DNA of 64,000 nt from Fulvivirga lutea. Lineage in GTDB: Bacteria > Bacteroidota > Bacteroidia > Cytophagales > Cyclobacteriaceae. Position 1 is the stretch's first letter. Each line of letters starts with the position of its first letter. The DNA lies in assembly GCF_017068455.1 (NCBI RefSeq), contig NZ_CP070608.1, positions 2,337,488-2,401,487 of the forward strand, given 5' to 3'. The notes beneath the pieces were generated by a model. That model was given only the letters and a program-made list of their open reading frames with translations. It was not told the origin of the DNA and made no database searches. The position numbers and the translations under genes were made by a program. Below are positions 17,625-26,373 of this stretch, in pieces.

Positions 17625-18137
17625 ATGAAGAAGGTATTAACAGTATTGGCAGTTCTGGTAGCTTTTGCAGCAAACGGACAAGATGCAATATCAAGATTTT
17701 TCGATAAGTATGCTGATGATGAGACATTTACGAATGTAACCATCACAAGCAGAATGTTCAGCTTGTTTACTGATCTTGAAATGGAATCTAAAGAAGATCA
17801 GGAAATTCTGGATGCAATTAGCAAGTTGAAAGGTCTTAAAATACTCGCCAAGGAAGAAGTGAATGGTAAAGCCATGTACAAAGAAGCTTTAGGGCTTCTA
17901 CCAAAAGGTGAGTTTGATGAGCTGATGTCTATCAAAGATGAAGACAAAGACATGAAGTTCATGATCAAAGAAAATGATAAGAAAATCAGTGAACTGGTAA
18001 TGATTATGGGTGGTGATAAGGAATTTTTTATCCTCACACTCTTCGGTGAAATAGATCTGAAGCAAGTGGCCAAAATTTCTAAAGCCATGGATATCGATGG
18101 CCTCGATAATCTTAACAAACTAGATAAAGGAAACTAA
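17625..18137 (+). CDS. DUF4252 secreted protein 1
   Basis: A 170-residue protein with a signal peptide ending in NGQ. It belongs to the DUF4252 family: after FDKYADDETFTNVTITSRMFSLF comes a helical and strand segment, KLKGLKILAKEE, and the ending LFGEIDLKQVAKISKAM. The family is restricted mainly to Bacteroidota and has no known activity. It follows the anti-sigma-like gene by 11 bases and is the first of three diverged copies. Confidence 0.85.
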   Translation: MKKVLTVLAVLVAFAANGQDAISRFFDKYADDETFTNVTITSRMFSLFTDLEMESKEDQEILDAISKLKGLKILAKEEVNGKAMYKEALGLLPKGEFDELMSIKDEDKDMKFMIKENDKKISELVMIMGGDKEFFILTLFGEIDLKQVAKISKAMDIDGLDNLNKLDKGN

Positions 18138-18168
18138 TAATAATTAATAACTCAAAATAAACAACAAC

Positions 18169-18675
18169 ATGAAAAAGTTAAGTCTAATAGTAGCAGCATT
18201 GGTAATTTGTGGGAGTGCATTTAGCCAAAGCAAATCGGTAGAAGCATTTCACAGCAAGTACCAGGATGACCGTGATGCCTCAGTAGTAACACTTAATGGA
18301 AACATCTTTGAGCTTATATCAAGCATCACAGGTTTCTCGGAAGAAGAAGATGCACAAACAGTTTCCAGAATTGCCAAAGGAATCAACTCCATGAATGTTT
18401 TGGCATTACCAATGGACAAAATCGGTATCAGTGTAAAGGAAATTGATAACCTTAGAGATGATATCAAAAAAGAAGGTTATGAAGAAATGATGACCGTTAG
18501 AGATGGCAGAGAGCGAGTTTATTTCCTTGCTAAAACCAACAAAAGTCAGATAAACAATATGCTGATTCTAACTAACAAAGATGATGACGAATTTGTGCTG
18601 ATCAACCTGGATGGTATCCTTGAAATGAAAGACCTGGCGTATTTAGCAGATCATCATAAAGAGTGGAGTAAGTAA
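18169..18675 (+). CDS. DUF4252 secreted protein 2
   Basis: A 168-residue paralogue of the preceding protein: signal peptide ending AFSQ, then FHSKYQDDRDASVVTLNGNIFELIS and LVLINLDGILEMKDLAYL (core FVLINLDGILEMKDLAYL), the family's C-terminal motif. It lies 31 bases after copy 1 and before a palindromic repeat. Same presumed operon; function unknown. Confidence 0.85.
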   Translation: MKKLSLIVAALVICGSAFSQSKSVEAFHSKYQDDRDASVVTLNGNIFELISSITGFSEEEDAQTVSRIAKGINSMNVLALPMDKIGISVKEIDNLRDDIKKEGYEEMMTVRDGRERVYFLAKTNKSQINNMLILTNKDDDEFVLINLDGILEMKDLAYLADHHKEWSK

Positions 18676-18692
18676 CATCATAATCGAATAAG

Positions 18693-18760
18693 TGTCATCC
18701 CGAAGGTATGAGGGATCTTACTGAATAATTAAGTAAGATCCTTCCTTCGTCAGGATGACA
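18693..18760. repeat. Palindromic repeat R3 with TGTCATCC ends
   Basis: A 68-base element between DUF4252 copies 2 and 3 whose ends are the exact inverted pair TGTCATCC / GGATGACA. Inside, GGATCTTACT and AGTAAGATCC pair around a short loop, so the whole element can fold into one hairpin with an internal bulge. Its right arm, read inverted, is the same sequence as the left end of R1 and R2 over 25 bases. It may also attenuate transcription between the flanking genes. Confidence 0.85.
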
Positions 18761-18799
18761 TATCTTTTATATATTTAACTTCTCAATTAATAATTGTCT

Positions 18800-19267
18800 A
18801 TGATGAAGACACTCACATTGTTGCTTTTGGCACTACCCGTCATTTGCTTCTCACAAAGCAAAACCACCAAAGCGTTTCATGATGATCATGAAGATGCCTT
18901 TGTTTTATTCTTTTACAGTAATACACTTAAAATGCTCAATCAGGATGATAACCCTGAGTTTGAAGAGCTGATAAAGGACATTGATAAAATGAAATTCATC
19001 AGAGTGGATAAAGCCGCTGAAAATGTAGACAAGGATGATTACAAGGAGCTTGTAGCAAGTTATTACGATGAGGATTTTGAAGATCTTATGACCATGCGCC
19101 ACGAGGGCATGAATGTAAATGCCTACATACAGGAAGAAGATGGCGTAACCACCGGCATCGTATTGTTGATGCAGGATAATGAAAGCCTGTCAATTCTCGA
19201 TATTAAAGGATCAGTTGCCATTAGCAAATTGGCTACACTTATTTCAAAAGTTCAAAATTTCAACTAA
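18800..19267 (+). CDS. DUF4252 secreted protein 3
   Basis: A 155-residue third paralogue, starting at the ATG at 18800 (the frame opens at a TTG at 18794). The signal peptide ends CFSQ; the mature chain has FHDDHEDAFVLFFYSNTLKML and SILDIKGSVAISKLATLIS, matching the start and end of the DUF4252 pattern. It is shorter and more acidic than copies 1 and 2. Seven bases separate it from the ABC ATPase gene. Confidence 0.8.
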   Translation: MMKTLTLLLLALPVICFSQSKTTKAFHDDHEDAFVLFFYSNTLKMLNQDDNPEFEELIKDIDKMKFIRVDKAAENVDKDDYKELVASYYDEDFEDLMTMRHEGMNVNAYIQEEDGVTTGIVLLMQDNESLSILDIKGSVAISKLATLISKVQNFN

Positions 19268-19273
19268 CCATCT

Positions 19274-20173
19274 ATGGAGTCAGTTCTGACGATTAATAAT
19301 CTTACAAAAAGGTATGGGAGACTTGTTGCCGTTAACGACCTGACATTGGAAATCAAGAAAGGGGAGGTGTTCGGTATTCTTGGGCCTAACGGTAGTGGTA
19401 AAACTACCACATTGGGGATGCTGCTGGATGTTATCAGAAAAACCAGTGGCGATTTCAAATGGTTTGGTCAGCCTGCTACGAAAGAAATGCGCAAGAAGAT
19501 TGGTGCAATTCTGGAAACGCCCATTTTTTATCCTTACCTATCTGCAGTTAAGAATTTGGAAATTGTGGCTGAGATAAAAAATGCCCCAAAGGAGAACATT
19601 GAACCTGCCCTTAAAAAAGTAGAACTGTTTGAGCGTAAGCATGATAAATTCAAGACTTACTCTTTGGGTATGAAACAGCGTTTGTCTATTGCATCTGCTT
19701 TGGTGTGCGACCCCGAGGTGATGATTTTAGATGAACCTACCAATGGGTTAGACCCCCAGGGTATAGCCGAAATACGCGAATTGATTAAAAGCATTGCTAA
19801 AGATGGTAAGACAATTATTCTCGCAAGCCATTTGCTTGATGAAGTGCAGAAGGTATGTACCAACTTTGCCGTATTGAAGAAGGGTGACCTACTTTATTCC
19901 GGTTTAGTGGATGATATCGATAAGGGTGAAGTGAATGTGGAAGTTGCATCTGATGACCCGAGTTTGTTGGAGAAATTAGAGACTTGCCCATTTGTAGCTC
20001 GTGTATCAGAAGATATGGGCAAATACACCGCATTATTGAAAGATGATAAACTAGCAGCAGACCTCAATAAATACCTTTTTGATGCAGGGATAATGGTTTC
20101 TCATTTGGTAACCATGAAAAAGAGCCTCGAAAAACAATTCCTTGAACTTTTAGCAGAGTCAGATAACGCTTAA
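19274..20173 (+). CDS. ABC transporter ATP-binding protein
   Basis: A 299-residue ATPase that powers the permease encoded next. Walker A is GPNGSGKTTT, the Q-loop lies in GAILETPIFYP, the signature is YSLGMKQRL, Walker B is VMILDEPTNGLDP and the H-loop is ILASHLLDEV. The C-terminal 80 residues form the extension seen in ABC-2 type exporters of the CcmA/NatA/bacitracin-resistance group. Substrate unknown. It follows the DUF4252 genes closely, so the pump may belong to the sigma factor's regulon. Confidence 0.92.
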   Translation: MESVLTINNLTKRYGRLVAVNDLTLEIKKGEVFGILGPNGSGKTTTLGMLLDVIRKTSGDFKWFGQPATKEMRKKIGAILETPIFYPYLSAVKNLEIVAEIKNAPKENIEPALKKVELFERKHDKFKTYSLGMKQRLSIASALVCDPEVMILDEPTNGLDPQGIAEIRELIKSIAKDGKTIILASHLLDEVQKVCTNFAVLKKGDLLYSGLVDDIDKGEVNVEVASDDPSLLEKLETCPFVARVSEDMGKYTALLKDDKLAADLNKYLFDAGIMVSHLVTMKKSLEKQFLELLAESDNA

Positions 20174-20194
20174 ACCTAGCCGAACAACACTTTT

Positions 20195-21001
20195 ATGAAT
20201 ATTATCAAACTAGTTAAAATAGATTTAATAAAGCTTACCAACTACAGGGCATTCAACGTGCTGGTAGGCTTGTATGCTTTACTAATTATAAGTGTGCCTG
20301 TCTCTGTAACTGAGTTTTTAAAATGGTTGAAAGTAAAAGGAGCAGAGTTCGATCAATTTGACCCAATGAAGATTCCTATTCTTCATTTCCCGGATATCTG
20401 GCAAAATGTTACTTACGTATATACTTTCTTAAAGATTTTCTTAGCTATTGTGGTAATTATCTCCGTTTCCAATGAGTTTTCTTACAAAACGGTAAGGCAG
20501 AATATTATTGATGGACTCTCCAGAACAGATTTCCTTATATCAAAAGTGGCTACCATCTTATTATTATCCATTTCTTCGGCAGTGCTTGTTTTTATTACTA
20601 CTTACGTTACCGGATGGATTTACACACCTGATGTAAGTATTGGTGAGAGTTTAGAAACAAGCAGTTTCGTTTTTGCTTATTTTCTGGATTTATTCGGCTA
20701 TTTGATATTTGCTTTTCTCCTAACGGTAATACTAAAGAGATCGGCATTAACCATTTTTATATTAATGCTTTACCGACCAATAGAATTAACTATTGCAGGG
20801 TTGCTACCGGAGAAGTTAGAATTTCTAGGTGAATACTTTCCTTTAAATGTTTTAAGCAGGTTGATAGAAATTCCTTTCCCGCGTTACTGGTTTCAGGAAA
20901 TTCAGGACTATGTAGCCTGGGATGCCGTGGCGATGGTGATTGTGTATATAGCACTCTTTGTTTATGCAGTGCATGCGAAGTTGAAGAGTAGTGATTTGTA
21001 G
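20195..21001 (+). CDS. ABC-2 type permease
   Basis: A 268-residue membrane protein with about six transmembrane helices, forming the transport path for the preceding ATPase (21-base gap). Features of ABC-2 permeases include the N-terminal amphipathic IDLIKLTNYRAFNVLV and the conserved cytoplasmic stretch SNEFSYKTVRQNIIDGLSR, seen in the NatB/BcrB-like group. The C-terminal part ends in a helix and a charged tail. It is the last gene of the co-directional block. Confidence 0.88.
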   Translation: MNIIKLVKIDLIKLTNYRAFNVLVGLYALLIISVPVSVTEFLKWLKVKGAEFDQFDPMKIPILHFPDIWQNVTYVYTFLKIFLAIVVIISVSNEFSYKTVRQNIIDGLSRTDFLISKVATILLLSISSAVLVFITTYVTGWIYTPDVSIGESLETSSFVFAYFLDLFGYLIFAFLLTVILKRSALTIFILMLYRPIELTIAGLLPEKLEFLGEYFPLNVLSRLIEIPFPRYWFQEIQDYVAWDAVAMVIVYIALFVYAVHAKLKSSDL

Positions 21002-21200
21002 GATTTAAAAGGGGCCAAATGCACTATTGCGGAATGTTACCTACTTTATTTATTTCTTAAGTATTAAACTTCAACTTCCAAATCAAGCAGAGCCTTTTCT
21101 AAAGGCGTTAGTGTAAACATTATAGCTTTTAGCGTTAGTTTCTTTCTAGTCTTTAAAGTGATTGAATTATAAACCTTTACTAATCTTATTAAAAAATAAT

Positions 21201-22010
21201 TTACGCCTTTCTATATTGATAGTATGATAAAAGAATGGAGATAATTAAAGAAATGCTTATTAAAAGGAAGTATTCTCTTAGATACCAAACTTTTTCGCTA
21301 GACATATTATCATTTTCAAATAATACCTTCCCTTGATCATCGTAAATTTTGTAAATATCATTTAAATGAACATTGTTTCGCGGTGCAAGAGAGTCTACAA
21401 TTAAAATTATTTCTCCATCAATGAGCTCATTAATTCTATCTGAAACATCTGTAAATTTTTCAAATGAATTTGAAGCGCCACCTCTAAATTTATTGTTTAT
21501 ATCAGAAAATGAATTGAGAGAAAATGAATAATATCTATCATGATTTGAATCTTTTAAAAAAATGTAATAGAGCGCCCAGGGCTCATTGAAAATATCGTAT
21601 TTCGTATTATTAATGATTGTGTCAGCTGGAAATTTGTCATTCATTTCTAAGAATTTCTTCTCAATTATATTTTTGTCAATATACTTTAAAGTGTCCGTGT
21701 GTTGGGCTTGTTGAAGAAAAGGCTTGTAGTAGTTTAATAGGGATTTTTGAATTTCAACGTTTCTGTCTGACAGAGTAAATGAGGTTTTATCTAATTCTGT
21801 TGCCCCCACTTCCTTAAAATGAATACCGTTTGCCATTAACTTTGGATTGTAGTCAATGATATAATATACATTCTCTTTTGAACTATTTACTTTAATAAAA
21901 TTCTCATCTATTGATTTCTGAGTAGGCCCTATGATCCATGAAAAACAAATCCAAGTGATTAATAAAGCAATTGCTAATAAAAAGTTTGTTTTTTTTCTTC
22001 CTTTTGACAT
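21201..22010 (-). CDS. Unknown protein with N- and C-terminal membrane helices
   Basis: A 269-residue protein I do not recognise. A transmembrane helix lies at residues 9-28 (FLLAIALLITWICFSWIIG) and another near the C terminus (about 247-264), with a hydrophilic domain of about 200 residues between, so the middle probably faces the periplasm. The domain has no familiar motif. It lies 20 bases downstream of an outer-membrane protein gene on the same strand and may share its transcript. Confidence 0.6.
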   Translation of the reverse strand: MSKGRKKTNFLLAIALLITWICFSWIIGPTQKSIDENFIKVNSSKENVYYIIDYNPKLMANGIHFKEVGATELDKTSFTLSDRNVEIQKSLLNYYKPFLQQAQHTDTLKYIDKNIIEKKFLEMNDKFPADTIINNTKYDIFNEPWALYYIFLKDSNHDRYYSFSLNSFSDINNKFRGGASNSFEKFTDVSDRINELIDGEIILIVDSLAPRNNVHLNDIYKIYDDQGKVLFENDNMSSEKVWYLREYFLLISISLIISILLSYYQYRKA

Positions 22011-22030
22011 TCTTTTTCTTCTCTAATAGA

Positions 22031-22723
22031 TCACTGTGTAATAATCACACCCAAAGAAATTTCCAGCCCGGTGAAATCAAGGGTAGCATCTTTGTAATCC
22101 ACTTCTCTAGTCACTAAAGGGCCAGCCATGTTACCCCCTGTATAACTTCCTTTAATTGGAAAATCTGCACCACCAATGTAGTAGTTCACTTCAAAGCTTA
22201 AACCCCACTGACTGGTAACATACACCACATATTCGGCACCAAACATAACTCCAAAACCAAGTCCGCTATCAAAATCAACATCAGAATTGGCTGCATCCCA
22301 ACCTTCAAAAGTACGTATCGCCTTGTCTAAGTTTCCATTCATAATTTTATTATCGAATGTGCCAAAGCCAAAACCGCCTCCTTTAATTTTAAACTCCTGG
22401 TTTTGAGTAACATATTGTAATACCAGCTCTGCGGGTATTAGCAATGTAAAGTTTGGTCCAACAATAGGATCTTTCGTTTTTAGGTCGCCCATGTCAGTGA
22501 CATTCATGCCCGACATCCTGTAAAGTGAAAAACCGCTTTGTACCACTATAAAATCACCAAACTGAATGCCCAATCCGCGCAGTGAGAACGGGCTTATTGG
22601 TGTAGAAAAGTAGCCATTCTTCGGAAGAAAGTATGAAAATGAAATTCCAACTTCCTGAGCTTGTGCTGGTTTGCTAAATGCAAACAAAGAAGTGAATAAT
22701 AAAACGGCAATCAGTTTTTTCAT
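22031..22723 (-). CDS. Putative outer-membrane beta-barrel protein
   Basis: A 230-residue secreted protein from the ATG at 22723 (signal peptide ending PAQAQ; the frame extends to a TTG at 22741). The mature chain consists of alternating strands rich in glycine and aromatic residues (GISFSYFLPKNGYF, GLGIQFGDFIVVQSGF, WGLSFEVNYYIGGAD) and ends in ISLGVIITQ. This fits a small barrel. No specific family recognised. Confidence 0.6.
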   Translation of the reverse strand: MKKLIAVLLFTSLFAFSKPAQAQEVGISFSYFLPKNGYFSTPISPFSLRGLGIQFGDFIVVQSGFSLYRMSGMNVTDMGDLKTKDPIVGPNFTLLIPAELVLQYVTQNQEFKIKGGGFGFGTFDNKIMNGNLDKAIRTFEGWDAANSDVDFDSGLGFGVMFGAEYVVYVTSQWGLSFEVNYYIGGADFPIKGSYTGGNMAGPLVTREVDYKDATLDFTGLEISLGVIITQ

Positions 22724-22778
22724 AGCATGAATATTCTTCAACTAATTAGTAATTTTCTGAATTGATAATATAGCTGAC

Positions 22779-22896
22779 TATCTCAAAATCGGACTTGTCA
22801 TTCTGAATTAATTTCAGAATCTCAAATTTAGAACTGCTCCTGAACAAAAGATCCTGAAATTAATTCAGAATGACAGTATTATTTGATTTTGAGATA
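22779..22896. repeat. Nested inverted repeat R4
   Basis: A composite palindrome between divergent genes. The inner pair is a perfect 22-base inverted repeat (22796-22817 and 22854-22875), opening TGTCATTCTGAATTAATTTC. An outer perfect 12-base pair, TATCTCAAAATC / GATTTTGAGATA, lies at 22779-22790 and 22885-22896. It shares the TGTCAT start with R1-R3 but is otherwise a different sequence family. No coding potential. Confidence 0.85.
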
Positions 22897-22931
22897 ATAA
22901 AAAACAATAAGTTAAAACTAAGAATATATTT

Positions 22932-24656
22932 ATGAATCTAAGACACGCCTTTTCTCTTTCTCTCCTCATTATTGGTTTATACAGCTGTACAACTTCAGAT
23001 GAAAAACAATACGCGGATACCATCTATACCAACGGAAATATCTACACGGCTGATTCTTCCAATAGCATGGTTGAAGCGGTGGCAGTTAAAAATGGAAGGA
23101 TAATAGCCACAGGTCAACTAGCAGAGGTCAATAAACTAAAGGATAATTCAACTCAATCAGTAGATTTAAATGGTGCAACCATGACCCCGGGCTTTATTGA
23201 AGGTCACGGGCATTTAATGGGCTTAGGTTTTAATCAATTAGATGTTGACTTGTTGGCGGTGAGATCCTATGATGAGCTAATAGAAAAGATAAAAGAAGCG
23301 GTAGCTAAATCACAGCCTGGTGATTGGATTCAAGGCAGGGGCTGGCATCAGGATAAATGGAATAATGAGGGACTAGAATTGATTAAAGGCTTTCCAGTTC
23401 ATGATAGGCTAAGTGAAATATCACCTGATAACCCGGTTTTTTTAAAGCATGCAAGTGGTCATGCGGCACTGGCTAATTATAAGGCTATGCAGTTAGCTGG
23501 GGTATTACCTATGTCTACAGAATCTATGAAAAACTTGAATGTAGAGGGAGCAGAGATTGTGAGGGATGAGCAGGGTAATCCTACCGGTGTATTTATCGAA
23601 CCAGCTGCTTACGAGTTGATTAGCGACCAAATCACAAAGAATTCAACGGCTAGATATGAAAAGGCGCTGGAGTTGGCTATTGAAGCTAGTCATAAAAACG
23701 GTATTACTGGGTTTCATACAGCCGGCATTCATCCTGATACGGTAGATCTATTTTACAAGTTTAAGAATGATGGTAGACTAAAGCTTAGGCTTTACGCCAT
23801 GCTTAGTGGTTGGAATAGAAACCTATTGAATGAATGGTATGAAAAAGGTCCTGATATTGATACCACAGATTACCTGCTCACCATTCGCTCCGTTAAGCTG
23901 AATTGTGATGGAGCACTTGGTTCTAGAGGAGCCTGGTTGTTAGAGGAATATACGGATAGACCCGGGCATTATGGCCATGAAACATTGCCTATGGAGTTTG
24001 TTTATGAAACAGCAAAGAATGGTTTAGCAAATGGCTTTCAGGTTTGTGCCCATGCCATTGGCGATAGAGCCAATAAAGAAATCCTGGATCGCTATGAAAA
24101 AGCTTTTGCTGAATTTCCCGATGTAAAAGATCACCGTTTTAGAATAGAACATGCACAGCACCTTCATCCGGAGGATATACCGAGGTTTGGAGAATTAAAT
24201 GTTATTCCCGCCATGCAGGCCATTCATATGTCGTCTGACAGGCCCTGGGCTATTGACAGGCTAGGCCAAAAGCGTATAGATGAAGGCGCTTATATGTGGA
24301 GGGCATTAATTGATTCAGGCGCCATTATAGTAAATGGTACGGATGTGCCTGTAGAACCCGTTGACCCTTTGGCCAGTTTCTATGCTAGTGTTACAAGAAA
24401 AACATTGGCTGGCACACCCGAGGGCGGTTATGAACCCACTCAAAAAATGACAAGAGAAGAAGCTTTGAAATCCTATACGATTAATGCTGCTTACGGTGCA
24501 TTTCAGGAAGATGCTCTTGGTTCAATCGAAGTAGGTAAGTTGGCAGATTTCACGGTTTTTGATAAAGATATTATGACAATACCTGAGGATGAGATATTGA
24601 AAACAAAAGTTATAAAAACCATTTTTGGCGGTGAAGTAGTCTATGAAAATAACTAA
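22932..24656 (+). CDS. Amidohydrolase of the YtcJ type, lipoprotein
   Basis: A 574-residue metal-dependent hydrolase with a lipobox (LYSCTTS), so probably on the periplasmic side of a membrane. The amidohydrolase fold shows a beta sandwich start (YTNGNIYTADSS), the metal motif FIEGHGHLMGLG (HxH), a central helix region, HAIGD, RIEHAQHL and NGTDVPVEP with the late aspartate. YtcJ-like enzymes hydrolyse amides, imines or formyl groups; the substrate here is unknown. The last 14 bases overlap the D-threonine aldolase-like gene, pointing to one transcript. Confidence 0.88.
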   Translation: MNLRHAFSLSLLIIGLYSCTTSDEKQYADTIYTNGNIYTADSSNSMVEAVAVKNGRIIATGQLAEVNKLKDNSTQSVDLNGATMTPGFIEGHGHLMGLGFNQLDVDLLAVRSYDELIEKIKEAVAKSQPGDWIQGRGWHQDKWNNEGLELIKGFPVHDRLSEISPDNPVFLKHASGHAALANYKAMQLAGVLPMSTESMKNLNVEGAEIVRDEQGNPTGVFIEPAAYELISDQITKNSTARYEKALELAIEASHKNGITGFHTAGIHPDTVDLFYKFKNDGRLKLRLYAMLSGWNRNLLNEWYEKGPDIDTTDYLLTIRSVKLNCDGALGSRGAWLLEEYTDRPGHYGHETLPMEFVYETAKNGLANGFQVCAHAIGDRANKEILDRYEKAFAEFPDVKDHRFRIEHAQHLHPEDIPRFGELNVIPAMQAIHMSSDRPWAIDRLGQKRIDEGAYMWRALIDSGAIIVNGTDVPVEPVDPLASFYASVTRKTLAGTPEGGYEPTQKMTREEALKSYTINAAYGAFQEDALGSIEVGKLADFTVFDKDIMTIPEDEILKTKVIKTIFGGEVVYENN

Positions 24657-25716
24657 ACCAACACTTATTCTTAATGCGGCTGTTTGCAGAGCAAACATTG
24701 CCCGGATGGTCAATAAAGCTCAAAGCCAAGGCTTAGAGCTTCAGCCTCATTTCAAAACACATCAGTCGAAACAAATAGGGCAGTGGTTTCAAGAGCTGGG
24801 TGTATATAAAATAACAGTCAGCTCATTGGGTATGGCGCAATATTTTGCTGCTAGTGGCTGGAATGATATTACAGTCGCTTTTCCTTGCAACATATTGGAA
24901 ATTGATGCTATCAATGAATTAGCCAAAGATATTGCCTTGACAGTGCTGGTTGATAATTCAGATATTGCTGAGCTACTGAATAGTCAAGTTCGAAATTCGA
25001 TATCTGTTTACATAGAAATTGATTCGGGTGGTAACAGGTCAGGAATTAAACCTCATCAACTCGAAAAAGTAAGGGATTTAGCTAATCAGATAAGTGCTTC
25101 TGATAAACTAAAGTTTAAAGGTCTTTATAGCCATGCCGGACATACGTATGGAGCAAAAGGTGAGTCGGAGATTCAAAACTTAGCAAATAAGTCTATTGAG
25201 CAGCTATCTTCATTAAAACAATTGCTGCTTTCTGAGTACCCTCACCTTATCGCATGTTTTGGTGATACGCCCTCATGCAGTGTTTTGGATTCTTTTGCGA
25301 ACATAGATCGTATCAGTCCTGGAAATTTTGTGTTTTACGATGTAATGCAGTCTGAAATAGGCTCATGTCAGTTGCAAGATATAGCTGTCACCGTTGCGTG
25401 CCCCGTTGTCTCTATTAAGCAAGAAGAAAATCAATTAATTATTTATGGCGGAGCCGTTCATTTTTCCAAAGACCATAGTGGTAAATATGGTTATGGACAG
25501 GTAGTTGAGTTCATTAATAACGGCTGGGAAATAATAGAAGGAGCGACCTTAATAAAGGTATCTCAGGAACATGGCATCATACAATTAGAGGATGGCTTAA
25601 CCTCAGAATTTAAGATTGGAGATGTGATTGGAGTACTTCCAATACATTCGTGCTTAACGGCTGAATGTTTGAGAAGCTATCAAACACTCAATGGAGAACT
25701 AATGGATCATTATTAA
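24643..25716 (+). CDS. D-threonine aldolase-like PLP enzyme (alanine racemase N-terminal fold)
   Basis: A 357-residue pyridoxal-phosphate enzyme of the D-TA family, which cleaves D-threonine and other beta-hydroxy-D-amino acids. PHFKTHQS carries the PLP lysine in the barrel domain, and IPIHSCLTAECL near the C terminus gives the His-x-Cys metal site typical of D-threonine aldolases and D-serine dehydratases. The gene overlaps the amidohydrolase by 14 bases: a lipoprotein hydrolase that releases a D-amino-acid product plus this enzyme would be a logical pair, but this is inference. A terminator follows at once. Confidence 0.85.
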   Translation: MKITKPTLILNAAVCRANIARMVNKAQSQGLELQPHFKTHQSKQIGQWFQELGVYKITVSSLGMAQYFAASGWNDITVAFPCNILEIDAINELAKDIALTVLVDNSDIAELLNSQVRNSISVYIEIDSGGNRSGIKPHQLEKVRDLANQISASDKLKFKGLYSHAGHTYGAKGESEIQNLANKSIEQLSSLKQLLLSEYPHLIACFGDTPSCSVLDSFANIDRISPGNFVFYDVMQSEIGSCQLQDIAVTVACPVVSIKQEENQLIIYGGAVHFSKDHSGKYGYGQVVEFINNGWEIIEGATLIKVSQEHGIIQLEDGLTSEFKIGDVIGVLPIHSCLTAECLRSYQTLNGELMDHY

Positions 25717-25745
25717 AAAAGCTCCGAGATTCTCGGAGCTTTTTC
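25717..25745. terminator. Bidirectional terminator
   Basis: GCTCCGAG pairs with CTCGGAGC around a 3-base loop, with an A-run before and a T-run after. It ends the amidohydrolase/aldolase unit and, read on the other strand, the TerB-like gene. Confidence 0.9.
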
Positions 25746-25747
25746 TG

Positions 25748-26143
25748 TTATGCTAAATACTTTTGTGCTTTTTTCTTGAGTGCATCACGATCTGAAGTGA
25801 TAGATGGGTCGCTATAAATTTTAGAGGATAATTCTGCAATCACTCCTTTTTTATAGCCTAAGCGAGAAGCAATGTCTTCGCAGAATACAATCTCACTTTT
25901 AAATACCTGGCCATCAATTTTCATCATCTGCACAACATGATAAAGGTGCTCGAATTTCTGATCATCCGTTAATGTACTTAAATCACCAATAGGTTTTCTT
26001 GGGTTTTTAAGCATTTCATCGATATCTTCTGCAGGGACACCATTAGAAACACCTATCATTTTTATCAGTTTAGCTTCTTTATCAGCAACATTATTGTCGC
26101 TGGCAGCCAACTGTATTAATACGTTTAATTGTTCCTTTATCAT
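25748..26143 (-). CDS. TerB-like helical protein
   Basis: A 131-residue all-helical cytoplasmic protein. The pattern LIQLAASDNNVADKEAKLIKMIG followed by HLYHVVQMMKIDGQVFKSEIVFCEDIA (two repeats of hxxxAxxDGxVxxxE) is that of TerB/DjlA-type domains, which bind metal ions through acidic residues. Members are often called tellurite-resistance proteins but most are unlinked to tellurite, as here: no other ter gene is present. Single gene. Confidence 0.8.
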   Translation of the reverse strand: MIKEQLNVLIQLAASDNNVADKEAKLIKMIGVSNGVPAEDIDEMLKNPRKPIGDLSTLTDDQKFEHLYHVVQMMKIDGQVFKSEIVFCEDIASRLGYKKGVIAELSSKIYSDPSITSDRDALKKKAQKYLA

Positions 26144-26373
26144 TTTATCCTAATTATTTTGTGCCTTTATAATTAATTAATGTCAAGACCAATATAATCA
26201 AATTTTTCGTTTGTCGAATCTAAAAACATAAAAAAGACGAGGCAGCAAGCTTGGAATCTGAATCAAATAATTACTAGTGTAAGATTGTAAGAAATTTAAT
26301 TATCATTGTTTATTGTGAGATGCAACCATTAGATTATTAACTGGTCTTTGGATCAAATGAAAATATTTAAACT

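Noticed and set aside
21002-21200. Open minus-strand stretch ending in MFTLTPLEKALLDLEVEV
   Set aside because: Only 18 codons follow the ATG; the longer open part has no start codon, so there is no support for a gene. It might be a chance AT-rich frame.
25748-26143. Tellurite resistance locus
   Set aside because: Only one TerB-like domain protein; no TerC, TerD or other ter gene nearby.
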